15,095 bases of DNA from an uncultured Chloroflexota bacterium (GTDB taxonomy: Bacteria > Chloroflexota > Limnocylindria > Limnocylindrales > Limnocylindraceae), in NCBI GenBank assembly GCA_937864085.1, contig CALMIH010000148.1:1-15095 (forward strand), read 5' to 3'. The first letter of the stretch is position 1. Each line of letters begins with the position of its first letter. This document shows, in pieces, positions 1 to 7,385 of the stretch. The translations under genes were made by a program, and so were the position numbers. The notes beneath the pieces are model-generated. The model searched no databases. It worked only from the letters and a program-made list of their open reading frames with translations, and was not told the origin of the DNA.

Positions 1-904
1 GGGGCACACCCGCCGCAACGATCCAGCCGTCAACGATCCCGACGCCGCCTGCCACTGGACGATCGCGGCGATATCCAACAGTGGTTACACGCCCAATCCC
101 AGCAAGCCCCGCCGTGACCGGGTCGTCGAGGTTGACGATAAGGACGCCATCCGAATCTACGCGATCGGCGAGGAGTCGCTTCACCTTGCGATACCCCTCA
201 ACACTCCCGTGACGATCAAGATGATCAACCGTGATGTTGGTGTAGACAGCAACATCAACGCTGCTCACGATCGTGGGGAGTTGCAGCTCTGATAGTTCCA
301 GCACAACGCGCGTCGTCTCGGATAGTCCAGACGCCTTGCCGATTAGTGGAACGCCGTTATTGCCACCGAGCTCCACGGGGCTGGTTGGATCAGCAGCAAG
401 GATCGCTGCAATCAGGGCGCTCGTGGAGGTCTTCCCCTTCGTCCCGGTGATCCCAATTCGCCAACGCGTGCCGAGGAGGCGCAGTGTCCACTCTGGCTCA
501 CTGATCAGGAGCGCCTCTCGCTTCGTTGCCTCTCCCTCCGGGCCGATCGCGCGTGCGGCGTAGTCGCGTAACGGTCCAGCAACCGACTCCTTCACTGACG
601 GGAAGCCGAGTGTGACCGAGGGGCTGTGCACCACAAGATCCGCCGTCACAAGGAGCGGAGCGAGAGCCGCTCCAGCGCCAAAGGCGAGGGTGACGCCACC
701 AGATGCGAAGCGGTCAACTGCAGCCTGAAGCGTCCCCGCCTCAGCACTATCGTGCAACGTGACGTTCGCTCCATGCGCAGCGGTAAACTCGGCGACCGCC
801 TGTCCGGTGCGTCCCGCACCAAGCACCACGACGCGCGCCCCCTTCAGGCTCCCCGCGTTAACGGCGGTGGCACTCAGATCGCTAAGCGAGAGCGCGCCAC
901 CCAC
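1..904 (-). CDS. murD: UDP-N-acetylmuramoylalanine--D-glutamate ligase (MurD), 3' end outside window
   Basis: MurD adds D-glutamate to UDP-MurNAc-L-Ala with ATP in cytoplasmic peptidoglycan precursor synthesis. About 301 codons are visible of a family that is usually near 440-450 residues, so the C-terminal ligase domain is missing. The frame starts at a GTG (904-902), three bases after the mraY stop, with a GGGGCG stretch just upstream. The N-terminal domain has a Rossmann-type VVVLGAGRTGQAV segment. The central domain has the ATP-binding loop GITGTKGKTST and the Mur-ligase motif NITVDHLDRHG. The P-loop has Lys where many MurD proteins have Asn (GTNGKT). It is the last visible gene of the dcw operon. 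MurC or MurE could share the loop, but the position after mraY and the DHLDRHG motif favour MurD strongly. Confidence 0.93.
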   Translation of the reverse strand, partial: MGGALSLSDLSATAVNAGSLKGARVVVLGAGRTGQAVAEFTAAHGANVTLHDSAEAGTLQAAVDRFASGGVTLAFGAGAALAPLLVTADLVVHSPSVTLGFPSVKESVAGPLRDYAARAIGPEGEATKREALLISEPEWTLRLLGTRWRIGITGTKGKTSTSALIAAILAADPTSPVELGGNNGVPLIGKASGLSETTRVVLELSELQLPTIVSSVDVAVYTNITVDHLDRHGSVEGYRKVKRLLADRVDSDGVLIVNLDDPVTAGLAGIGRVTTVGYRRDRPVAGGVGIVDGWIVAAGVP

Positions 905-906
905 GA

Positions 907-1881
907 CTACGCCCCAACGCCACGTGTTGCAAGGAAGACGACGATGCCAAGGATGCCGCCGATGGCACCAATCACCCAGAAGCGGAAGGTGATCTGTGTC
1001 TCCGCCCAGCCGAGTCGCTCAAAGTGGTGATGGATCGGTGTAAAGAGGAAGATGCGTCGACCGGTGAGTTTCACGCTCGCCACCTGCAAGATCACCGAGC
1101 CGGTTTCAACCACAAAGATGATGCCGATCAGCGGAAGGAGCAGGATGTGGCCCGTCACAAGGCCTGTCACTGCGAGCGCGGCACCGAATCCTAGCGCCCC
1201 CGTATCGCCAATGATGACGCTCGCCGGATGGATATTGAACCAGAGGAATCCAACGAGTGCGCCGGCGATCAGCGCGCAGATGATGGCAACGTTCAGCTGC
1301 CCTGGTGCATTCAGGAGTGCGATCACCATGTAACTGATCCAGGCGAAGACCATCGTCCCGCCAGAGAGGCCATCGAGCCCGTCGGTGAGATTAACTCCGT
1401 TACTCGTGGCAACGATTGCCACCACAGCAACGGTGATCCACAGGATCGGTGCAATCGGCACCTCACCAACGAGTGGGACGACGAGTGAGGCGAAGGCGAA
1501 GTGCTGCTGGATGTAGACCGCTGAGATGATGGAGACGCCGATCTGCCAGAGCAGCTTCTGACGAGCAGAGATGCCGATCCCAGTGCGCGCGTTGAGCCAA
1601 TCGTCAAAAGCGCCAACGAGCGACACGCCCAGAAGCGCGAGGAGGATCGCGTACGTTGATGCATCCACCGCGTCGAGCAGGAGCGAGAGGGCGAGCACCA
1701 CCACGACGAGGAGGAGCCCACCCATCGTTGGTGTCCCCTCTTTCACGATGTGCCAGTCGGGACCAAACTCTCGGCGCACGCGCTTACCGAAACCGCTGTG
1801 TCGAAGGAGTCGCAGATAGGCGGGCATGAGGAGGCAGACGCAACCGAATGAGAGGACAAGTGCCTGAACAATAGCAATCAT
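907..1881 (-). CDS. mraY: Phospho-N-acetylmuramoyl-pentapeptide-transferase (MraY)
   Basis: MraY moves phospho-MurNAc-pentapeptide from UDP to undecaprenyl phosphate, forming lipid I at the inner face of the cytoplasmic membrane. The 324-residue protein has about ten hydrophobic segments. Family motifs are in order: GTPTMGG (residues 49-55), AFDDW with the Asp pair (93-94), NLTDGLDGL (164-172), GDTGAL (225-230) and the HHH cluster of TPIHHHFE (284-286). Length is normal. The ATG at 1881 overlaps the murF stop as ATGA, and GGAGG lies six bases upstream, so translation is probably both coupled and independently primed. It works directly downstream of MurF, whose UDP-MurNAc-pentapeptide product is its substrate. 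Confidence 0.97.
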   Translation of the reverse strand: MIAIVQALVLSFGCVCLLMPAYLRLLRHSGFGKRVRREFGPDWHIVKEGTPTMGGLLLVVVVLALSLLLDAVDASTYAILLALLGVSLVGAFDDWLNARTGIGISARQKLLWQIGVSIISAVYIQQHFAFASLVVPLVGEVPIAPILWITVAVVAIVATSNGVNLTDGLDGLSGGTMVFAWISYMVIALLNAPGQLNVAIICALIAGALVGFLWFNIHPASVIIGDTGALGFGAALAVTGLVTGHILLLPLIGIIFVVETGSVILQVASVKLTGRRIFLFTPIHHHFERLGWAETQITFRFWVIGAIGGILGIVVFLATRGVGA

Positions 1882-3368
1882 GCGTTGCCTCCAATCAGCC
1901 GCTCATCTAACGCAGCGACAAGTCGCTCGAGCGCAACGGAACGCGACGCCTTAATCAACACCGTGTCCCCGGTGCGCACGCGATCGGCGATCAGCCCTGC
2001 ACCCGCGATGATCCCCTGCTCGTCTGCTGAGAGCCGCACGATCTGATCAACTGGCATCCCTGCGCTGCGGGCACCAGCGGCGATCCCATCCGCTTCCGTG
2101 CCGAAGACGAGCAGCATCGTGAGGCCACTCTCGGCGGCGGCGCGACCGATCTCCTCGTGCGCGGCGGCAGCGTATTCGCCAAGCTCTCCCATCGCCCCGA
2201 GCGCAGCGAAGCGTGCGCCTGTTGCACTTGAGAGCGTTACAAGTGCCGCCGCCATGCTGCTCGGCGCAGCGTTATATGCATCGTCAATCAGGCGAACACC
2301 ACCGATGTTGCTCACGCTCGCCCGACCGTTCGGTAGTTGCACCTCACTCAGACGGCTTGCAGCGGTACTCAAGTCAAGGCCGCATACCTTCGCCACGGCA
2401 ATCGCAAGCGCCGCCGATCGCGCAAACTGCGCACCGAAGAGCGGAAGGTCAATCTGGAGTCGCTCTTCATCAACGCGTAGCTCCACTCGTGTGCGCGCCG
2501 TCTCTTGGTCAAGTTCCACACTGACGATGCGTACATCGGCCCCTTCAGCATGCCCTGCGGTAAGGACGCGTGCCGGTCCACGTGCAGCGAGTCGCATCAC
2601 ACGGGCATCATCCGCGGCGAGGATCGCCCAGCCGTCAGCCGGCAGAGCGGCGATGAGCTCCCCCTTCGCCGATTCAATCGCGTCAAGTCCTCCCGCACGT
2701 TCGGCGTGTACGGCATCAATCGCCGTGACCACACCGATATGTGGCCGCGCCATCTCGCAGAGGGCGCTGATCTCGCCCCCCACATACATCCCCATCTCCG
2801 CCACAAAGCGTTCCGCGGCGTCTGGCAGGTTGAGCAGCGCAAGCGGGAGACCGATCTCATTGTTCGCATTCCCTGGCGTCGCCGCCACTCGCCCCCTCTC
2901 GCCGCCGAGTGCGCTGTAGATCGCCTCCTTGGTGGTCGTCTTCCCTACTGATCCAGTGACGCCGATCGTCTCTACGTCAAAGCGGGCACGCCATGCCGAC
3001 GCAAGTTGACTCAACGCTGCAACACCACTCGGGACACTGAGGATGGAGACCCCGCGCTCAGCGGCTGCGGAAAGGGCGAGCTGTAGATGCTCTTGGGCGG
3101 CGCGATCACCACCCTCTTCAATAAGGAGTGCGTTCGCCCCCTGCTCGATCGCATGGAGGAGGTGGAGACGTCCATCTGTCTGCACACCAGGGAGGGCAAC
3201 AAAGAGCGCGCCGCGGCGTTCCGCGATGCGCCGTGAGTCAACCGCTGCGCCACGGATCGGCGCCGCACCGTCGCGCAGCAGCGTTGCGTCAGTGAGACGC
3301 GCGAGCTCCGCGCCGCTCGCGGCGAGAAGACCGCTCACCCGGGACACGTTCGCGCTCGCCACGCTCAT
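1878..3368 (-). CDS. murF: UDP-N-acetylmuramoyl-tripeptide--D-alanyl-D-alanine ligase (MurF)
   Basis: MurF joins D-Ala-D-Ala to UDP-MurNAc-tripeptide using ATP, the last cytoplasmic step before MraY. The 496-residue protein has the N-terminal Mur domain with DSRR...GALFVALPG...DGR (about 44-67). It then has the ATP loop GVTGSVGKTTT (136-146), GNANNEIGLPLALL (166-179), the carbamylated-lysine region ESAKGEL (K235), and the DDAYNAAPSSM signature of MurF. The common NIGxAHLE stretch is changed here to AIDAVHAER, keeping the His (220). The start overlaps the ftsI stop as ATGA (3365-3368) with only a weak GGCGG upstream, so coupling to ftsI translation is likely. No murE lies between ftsI and murF. 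Confidence 0.96.
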   Translation of the reverse strand: MSVASANVSRVSGLLAASGAELARLTDATLLRDGAAPIRGAAVDSRRIAERRGALFVALPGVQTDGRLHLLHAIEQGANALLIEEGGDRAAQEHLQLALSAAAERGVSILSVPSGVAALSQLASAWRARFDVETIGVTGSVGKTTTKEAIYSALGGERGRVAATPGNANNEIGLPLALLNLPDAAERFVAEMGMYVGGEISALCEMARPHIGVVTAIDAVHAERAGGLDAIESAKGELIAALPADGWAILAADDARVMRLAARGPARVLTAGHAEGADVRIVSVELDQETARTRVELRVDEERLQIDLPLFGAQFARSAALAIAVAKVCGLDLSTAASRLSEVQLPNGRASVSNIGGVRLIDDAYNAAPSSMAAALVTLSSATGARFAALGAMGELGEYAAAAHEEIGRAAAESGLTMLLVFGTEADGIAAGARSAGMPVDQIVRLSADEQGIIAGAGLIADRVRTGDTVLIKASRSVALERLVAALDERLIGGNA

Positions 3369-5290
3369 GTCCGCCGCAACACAAACTGCCGACGAAGAGG
3401 GTCCCCGCCCACCATCAGACCCACCAGAGCGGAGGGTTCCGGTGCCCTGCGGTGGGCGGGGGAAGCTGAGCCGCTCCCAGTTGCGGGTACGGCGGGAGGA
3501 ATGTTGAAGAGTGAGGCGAGCTCCTCTGCAACCCTGCGGAAGAGTTCAAAGGATTCAATGTTGTTCTGGATGTTCCCCTGCATGTTCACGATCGGCGTCC
3601 CGCGGCGAATGGAGACCGCCACCACGTATTCAGGAGCGGTCTGACCGATCCAGCCCACATAGGTGAAGTTGAAGTGGCGCTTATCCCAGCCCGCCGTACC
3701 ACCGTTCTTCTCTTTGGTGAGCCAGATCTGCGCGGTGCCACTCTTCCCTCCAGAAGCATAGGAAGGGATGTTGGCGAGGCGGGTGTAGAGCGGCACGATC
3801 CGTGTGAGTCCCTTCGTCATCTCAATGATCTGTGATGAGACTCGCCCCGACGTTGCGAGCCCGCGCGTGGTAACCGGCTGCTCAACACCGTTAATTGCGT
3901 GAACTACGCGAGGTCGGACGAGCACGCCGCCATTCAGCATCGCGGAGTATGCGGTGGCAAGCTGCATCAGCGTCACGCTGACACCCTGTCCGAACGAACC
4001 GTTCGCAAGGTCAAGTTCGCTCCACCGTTGCTCTGCTGGGCTATTCACAAGTCCCTGACTTTCGCCGGAGAGGTCAATCCCAGTCTTTCCGCCGAAGCCA
4101 AAGCGCAGCCAGGTTGCATAGAGTCGCTGTGAAGCCTCACTCGTACTCTTGCCGAGAGAGAGTGCGATCTTTGAGAAGATGATATTTCTGCTCCACGCGA
4201 ACGCCTCACTCAACGTGAGCGCACCCTTCGAGCGATGATCAGCGTTGCGGACTGAGTTTACGCCGTTGTCTAGTTGAAGCACCGACTGGTCGTTGATCAC
4301 CGTCTGTGGTGTCACAACGCCGCTCTCTATTCCAGCGACGCTAGTGATCGCTTTCATGACGGAGCCCGGCTCATAGACGCTGCTAATCGTTGGGTCAACA
4401 AATCGACGCGGATCGCGAGCGGCGGTGACGTTGTAGCGGTTCGCGTTATATGCAGGCCATGAGGCAGAGGTGAGGACGTCACCAGTGTATGGATCCATCA
4501 CCACCACGCTGACTGATTCAGCCTGGTTCGCAACGCCAGCGGCGGCAGCCTCTTGCTCAACAAGTGTCTGTAACCCCGCGTCAATGCTGAGCTGCAGGTC
4601 AACTCCTGGAAGTGCGGCTGAGACCTCTACTTGGCGCTCGATGCCATCCGCACCGCGCTCGGTTCGCGTGACCTGACTGCTCCCCGCCAGCAGCTCGTTG
4701 TAGTACGACTCAATGCCGTACTGACCAAACCCATCACCGTTGACGAATCCAAGGACGTGACTCGCAAGGCTGCTCTCTGCTGCACCACCCGGTTGCGGGT
4801 AGTAGCGCATACGCACTGGCGTGAGCGAGATAGCTGGAAGCTCCCCAGCGGCGGCGGCGGACCTCACGAGCTCGGCCTCTTGGTCGGTAAGTCCAGGGTG
4901 AAGGATGCTCCACTGACGCGTGGAGTTCAGCCCCGCAGTGAGGCGCGACGCGGCCTCTCCATCAAGCTCCAGCAACGAGATGAGCGCGTCGCGCACGGAG
5001 GCCTTCTCCTCGGCACTAAGAGCCGAAGGCTGCGCAACGAGCTGTTGACGCATCACGGTGCTTGCGAGGACCACGCTCCCGCTCCGGTCGGTGATCGTGC
5101 CGCGGAGTGGATCGGCAACGGCGGTATCGCTGATTCGACTCCCTGCCGCATCGAGGAGGCGCTCGCGATCAACGAGCTGCCACTGCGCGAGGCGAGCGAA
5201 GCAGAGTGAGCCTGCCAGGATCAGGATTGAGGCCACGACGAGAGCCCTGCCTTGCGCATCGGTCCGCATCACGCGCGGATCGTGCGCCAC
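3365..5290 (-). CDS. ftsI: Septal peptidoglycan transpeptidase, class B penicillin-binding protein (FtsI/PBP2-type)
   Basis: This is a class B PBP that cross-links peptidoglycan at the septum, anchored by one N-terminal membrane segment (about residues 16-40) with an external catalytic domain. The 641-residue protein has a dimerisation region with DPLRGTITDRSG (60-71). The transpeptidase domain has the active-site S310-x-x-K313 (EPGSVMKA), the SRN motif (367-369) and the KSGT motif (516-519). No PASTA repeats follow. Instead there is a Pro/Ser/Arg-rich tail of about 45 residues (from about 597) with no recognisable domain. GTG at 5290 is chosen because AGGAG lies seven bases upstream; an ATG seven codons later lacks such a site. 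The gene starts one base after the ftsL-like stop, supporting the divisome role. Confidence 0.95.
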   Translation of the reverse strand: MAHDPRVMRTDAQGRALVVASILILAGSLCFARLAQWQLVDRERLLDAAGSRISDTAVADPLRGTITDRSGSVVLASTVMRQQLVAQPSALSAEEKASVRDALISLLELDGEAASRLTAGLNSTRQWSILHPGLTDQEAELVRSAAAAGELPAISLTPVRMRYYPQPGGAAESSLASHVLGFVNGDGFGQYGIESYYNELLAGSSQVTRTERGADGIERQVEVSAALPGVDLQLSIDAGLQTLVEQEAAAAGVANQAESVSVVVMDPYTGDVLTSASWPAYNANRYNVTAARDPRRFVDPTISSVYEPGSVMKAITSVAGIESGVVTPQTVINDQSVLQLDNGVNSVRNADHRSKGALTLSEAFAWSRNIIFSKIALSLGKSTSEASQRLYATWLRFGFGGKTGIDLSGESQGLVNSPAEQRWSELDLANGSFGQGVSVTLMQLATAYSAMLNGGVLVRPRVVHAINGVEQPVTTRGLATSGRVSSQIIEMTKGLTRIVPLYTRLANIPSYASGGKSGTAQIWLTKEKNGGTAGWDKRHFNFTYVGWIGQTAPEYVVAVSIRRGTPIVNMQGNIQNNIESFELFRRVAEELASLFNIPPAVPATGSGSASPAHRRAPEPSALVGLMVGGDPLRRQFVLRRT

Positions 5291-5291
5291 C

Positions 5292-5834
5292 TCAGCGCTC
5301 CTCGACGATCAGCGGGTCGGTCAACTGTCCGATCCCGAGTTCAAAAGCGCGACGTCGCACCGCCGGCTCGCGACCGAGTCGGCTCATGTCCGTCTCGCCC
5401 ATGCGAATCTGCTCAACGATACGCGCCTGCTCACTGATGAGTGTCTCTCTTCGCGCCGCCGCAGTGGTGACCTCAAGACTGAGGATGAGCATCACAAAGG
5501 CTGCGGCGAAGACTGCCGCGCCCACAGCGATCACGCTCGAGAGTTGCGTGCCGAAGAGTCCAGATCGTTCAGTAGAGTCCCAAGCCGATACGCCAACCCG
5601 ACCACGGGGTCGCAGCCCAGGCACTACTGCGGTGCGCGGCACCGCTGCGCCAGGGAGGGGGCGTGATCCGGTACGAATTGAACCGCTCCCGCTCACTCCA
5701 GGGAGCGGCTGAAAGGCTTGTCGAATCGCAGCGCGCTGTCGAGCGGCAGCGGCGAAGCGCCCATCAGCAACGCGCTGTTGCGTGATCGGCGCGATCAGTT
5801 GCGCACCGCGGAGTGGTCGACCGATCGCCGTCAT
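5292..5834 (-). CDS. FtsL-like/septum-formation-initiator-type division protein
   Basis: The 180-residue protein is identified mostly by place and architecture. It lies between rsmH and ftsI, where ftsL normally sits, and is a small bitopic membrane protein. Residues 1-95 are a Gly/Pro/Arg/Ala-rich, positively charged cytoplasmic segment. Residues 97-120 form one membrane segment. Residues about 122-150 (EVTTAAARRE...IVEQIRMGETDM) are heptad-like and probably coiled coil, followed by a short external C-terminus. FtsL and DivIC proteins have this layout and bridge FtsQ/DivIB to FtsW-FtsI. The long N-terminal tail is larger than in short FtsL proteins. ATG at 5834 overlaps the rsmH stop as ATGA with no strong ribosome site, so an internal start is possible. 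Sequence similarity alone would not prove FtsL. Confidence 0.72.
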   Translation of the reverse strand: MTAIGRPLRGAQLIAPITQQRVADGRFAAAARQRAAIRQAFQPLPGVSGSGSIRTGSRPLPGAAVPRTAVVPGLRPRGRVGVSAWDSTERSGLFGTQLSSVIAVGAAVFAAAFVMLILSLEVTTAAARRETLISEQARIVEQIRMGETDMSRLGREPAVRRRAFELGIGQLTDPLIVEER

Positions 5835-6805
5835 GCAGCCACCGCCAAGCGCTCAGCAACGCGCATCTTTGCGCTGCGACTACGCGGATTCTCCGCAATC
5901 TCCTCTTCAGACGCCGTAATCGGCTTATCCGTAATGAGCCGAAGCGTTGGAAGTTGCCCGCATCCGCAGACTGGGAGACGTGGCGGACAGATGCAGCCGC
6001 GTGCTGCAGCGGCGAAGGCGCGCTTGACGATGCGATCCTCCAGCGAGTGATACGTCAGCACGACGATCCTTCCGCCAGCGGCAAGGAGTCGGATTGAGGC
6101 ATCAAGCGCCGTCGCAAGTGCCGCAAGCTCATCGTTAACAGCAATTCGCAGCGCCTGGAAGGCTCGTGTTGCTGGGTGAATTCGCGATGGCTTCCCCGGT
6201 CGCGTTGCAACCTCTTCAATGAGCGCTGCCAGATCCTCTGCCGTTGTAATCGGTGTTGCGGCTCGGCGTGCCACAATCGCTCGCGCGATCTTGTTCGCCT
6301 GTGGCTCTTCACCATATTCGCGAAGCAGTCCAGCAAGTTCTGGAACGTTCAAGTGTGCAAGTAGTGCCGCCGCAGACTCACCCTGAGATGAATCAAATCG
6401 AAGATCCAGTGCGCCGCCGGCACGAATTCCAAAGCCACGCTCGCGATCAACGAGCTGATCCGACGAGAGGCCAAGGTCAAAAAGGATCCCGTCGCTGCTC
6501 GTAAATCCGGCAGCCGCCGCTGCTTCGGCAATGCGCGCGTTGCTCCCCTGAAAGGTATGCAGGCGATCACCAAATGGTGCGAGTCGCACACGCGAACGTG
6601 CAATCGCCGTTGGGTCTGCGTCAATACCAAGGAGCTGACCGTTCGGCGAACTCGCCGTCAGCACCGCCTCTGCGTGTCCCCCACCACCGAGGTTTGCATC
6701 GATGTAGTGCCCGCCGGCGCGAATTGCGAGGCCGTCGAGCGATTCGCGCAGCAAGACTGGCTGGTGAAGCGTCGGCTCATGCGCAGCTCCCCGCGCCTGC
6801 GGCAT
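5831..6805 (-). CDS. rsmH: 16S rRNA (cytosine1402-N4)-methyltransferase (RsmH/MraW)
   Basis: RsmH uses S-adenosylmethionine to N4-methylate C1402 in the decoding centre of 16S rRNA. The 324-residue protein begins with HQPVLLRESLDGL (14-26). It has the SAM-binding YIDANLGGGGHAEAV (34-48) and GIDADPTA (60-67), then FDLGLSSDQLVDRERGFG (109-126), with LDLRFD where LDMRMD is usual. It continues with HPATRAFQALRIAVNDEL (210-227), LTYHSLEDRIVK (250-261), a four-Cys stretch CICPPRLPVCGCG (271-283), and the closing NPRSRSAKMRVAER. Length is typical. Its ATG shares one base with the mraZ stop (TAATG), with GGAAGGG about 11 bases upstream. The mraZ-rsmH pairing at the head of dcw is the standard arrangement. 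Confidence 0.97.
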   Translation of the reverse strand: MPQARGAAHEPTLHQPVLLRESLDGLAIRAGGHYIDANLGGGGHAEAVLTASSPNGQLLGIDADPTAIARSRVRLAPFGDRLHTFQGSNARIAEAAAAAGFTSSDGILFDLGLSSDQLVDRERGFGIRAGGALDLRFDSSQGESAAALLAHLNVPELAGLLREYGEEPQANKIARAIVARRAATPITTAEDLAALIEEVATRPGKPSRIHPATRAFQALRIAVNDELAALATALDASIRLLAAGGRIVVLTYHSLEDRIVKRAFAAAARGCICPPRLPVCGCGQLPTLRLITDKPITASEEEIAENPRSRSAKMRVAERLAVAA

Positions 6806-7233
6806 TAGAAGCCGAGCCCTTCCAACTGCGCGGCGAGCACATCAGAGGATTCCATCCCGCCGCGATACGTATCCCAACGCGCAGGTGTCCAGATCTCTGC
6901 GTGATCACGTGCGCCAACGACCATTGCCTCGCCCTCAAGGCGACTCCAAGTGCGCAACGTGCCGGGGAGGAGGAGGCGTCCCTGTGCATCAAGCTCAACC
7001 TCAAATGCGCTCCCGAAGAGGAATCGGCCGAACTCGCGCGCACTCGCATTTCCGGTGGGGAGCGCCGCAACCTTTGCGGCGAGGTCGTCCCAGGCGGCGC
7101 GAGGGAAGATCGCGAGGCAGTTATCTAGCCAGCGGGAGACGAAAGCGCCGTCGTCGAGCTGCGCGCGGAAGCGCGCGGGGACGGCGACTCGTCCCTTGCC
7201 GTCGATCGTATGGCGGTATTCGCCAGTAAACAC
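6805..7233 (-). CDS. mraZ: Division/cell-wall cluster transcriptional regulator MraZ
   Basis: MraZ is an AbrB-fold DNA-binding protein that forms ring oligomers and controls its own dcw operon. The reading frame extends upstream to 7326, but GTG at 7233 is the real start. It gives the conserved MFTGEYRHTIDGKGR beginning, has a strong GGAGGGGG site (7239-7246) five bases upstream, and gives 142 residues, the usual family size. The two DxxxR half-motifs are D11-GKG-R15 and D82-AQG-R86, each followed by the LP/VP element (VAVPARF, LLLPGTL). Upstream TGGGG boxes match the kind of operator MraZ is known to bind, so autoregulation is likely. Confidence 0.96.
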   Translation of the reverse strand: MFTGEYRHTIDGKGRVAVPARFRAQLDDGAFVSRWLDNCLAIFPRAAWDDLAAKVAALPTGNASAREFGRFLFGSAFEVELDAQGRLLLPGTLRTWSRLEGEAMVVGARDHAEIWTPARWDTYRGGMESSDVLAAQLEGLGF

Positions 7234-7238
7234 CTGTA

Positions 7239-7246
7239 CCCCCTCC
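7239..7246 (-). promoter_or_regulatory. Strong ribosome binding site of mraZ
   Basis: GGAGGGGG on the minus strand, five bases before the GTG at 7233. It decides the mraZ start against the in-frame ATG at 7326, which would place the promoter elements inside the coding region. Confidence 0.85.
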
Positions 7247-7261
7247 GCGGTGGCCCTCGGG

Positions 7262-7277
7262 GGTGGGTACCCCCACC
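7262..7277 (-). promoter_or_regulatory. Small hairpin in the mraZ 5' leader
   Basis: On the minus strand GGTGGGGGTACCCACC can fold as a 6-bp stem (GGTGGG/CCCACC) with a GGTA loop. It contains the last TGGGG box and lies about 16 bases before the ribosome site. It may be only a by-product of the G-rich boxes. Confidence 0.4.
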
Positions 7278-7295
7278 ACACCCCACTTACAGCCA
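7271..7295 (-). promoter_or_regulatory. MraZ-box-like direct repeats (period 10) in the mraZ leader
   Basis: Three direct repeats on the minus strand begin with T at 7295 (TGGCT, degenerate), 7285 (TGGGG) and 7275 (TGGGG). The five-base repeats are separated by five-base spacers, so they recur once per helical turn. E. coli MraZ is known to bind three TGGGN repeats spaced by five bases at the same place, between the promoter and mraZ. The match in motif, spacing and location makes an autoregulatory operator a strong inference, though no binding is shown. Confidence 0.7.
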
Positions 7296-7304
7296 CTTCA
7301 GTGC

Positions 7305-7333
7305 ATTCTGCCCCCACCATCCCCACCTGTCAA
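7305..7333 (-). promoter_or_regulatory. Sigma-70-type promoter of mraZ/dcw operon
   Basis: A perfect -35 TTGACA (7333-7328), a 17-base spacer and a -10 CAGAAT (four of six matches, 7310-7305) are read on the minus strand. The predicted transcript start is near 7298, giving a leader of about 65 bases. The spacer holds two further TGGGG boxes with T at 7325 and 7316 (nine apart), so a regulator bound there would compete with RNA polymerase. Confidence 0.72.
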
Positions 7334-7385
7334 GGGGTGCGTGGGAGGAGGGCCCCTGGGCGGGGGGTGAGCGTGAGAGGGAGTC

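Noticed and set aside
2098..2919. Long open frame (273 codons) on the plus strand
   Set aside because: It lies wholly antisense to murF, is Ser/Ala/Arg-rich and low in complexity, and has no family motif; it is a shadow of a GC-rich gene.
7234..7326. Longer mraZ starting at the ATG at 7326
   Set aside because: It would translate the -10 region and the MraZ-like boxes. GTG at 7233 has a strong ribosome site and the conserved MFTGEY start.
7335..7385. Rho-independent terminator after rnpB
   Set aside because: The region has G/C-rich runs that can pair weakly, but no stable stem followed by a T-tract on the minus strand.
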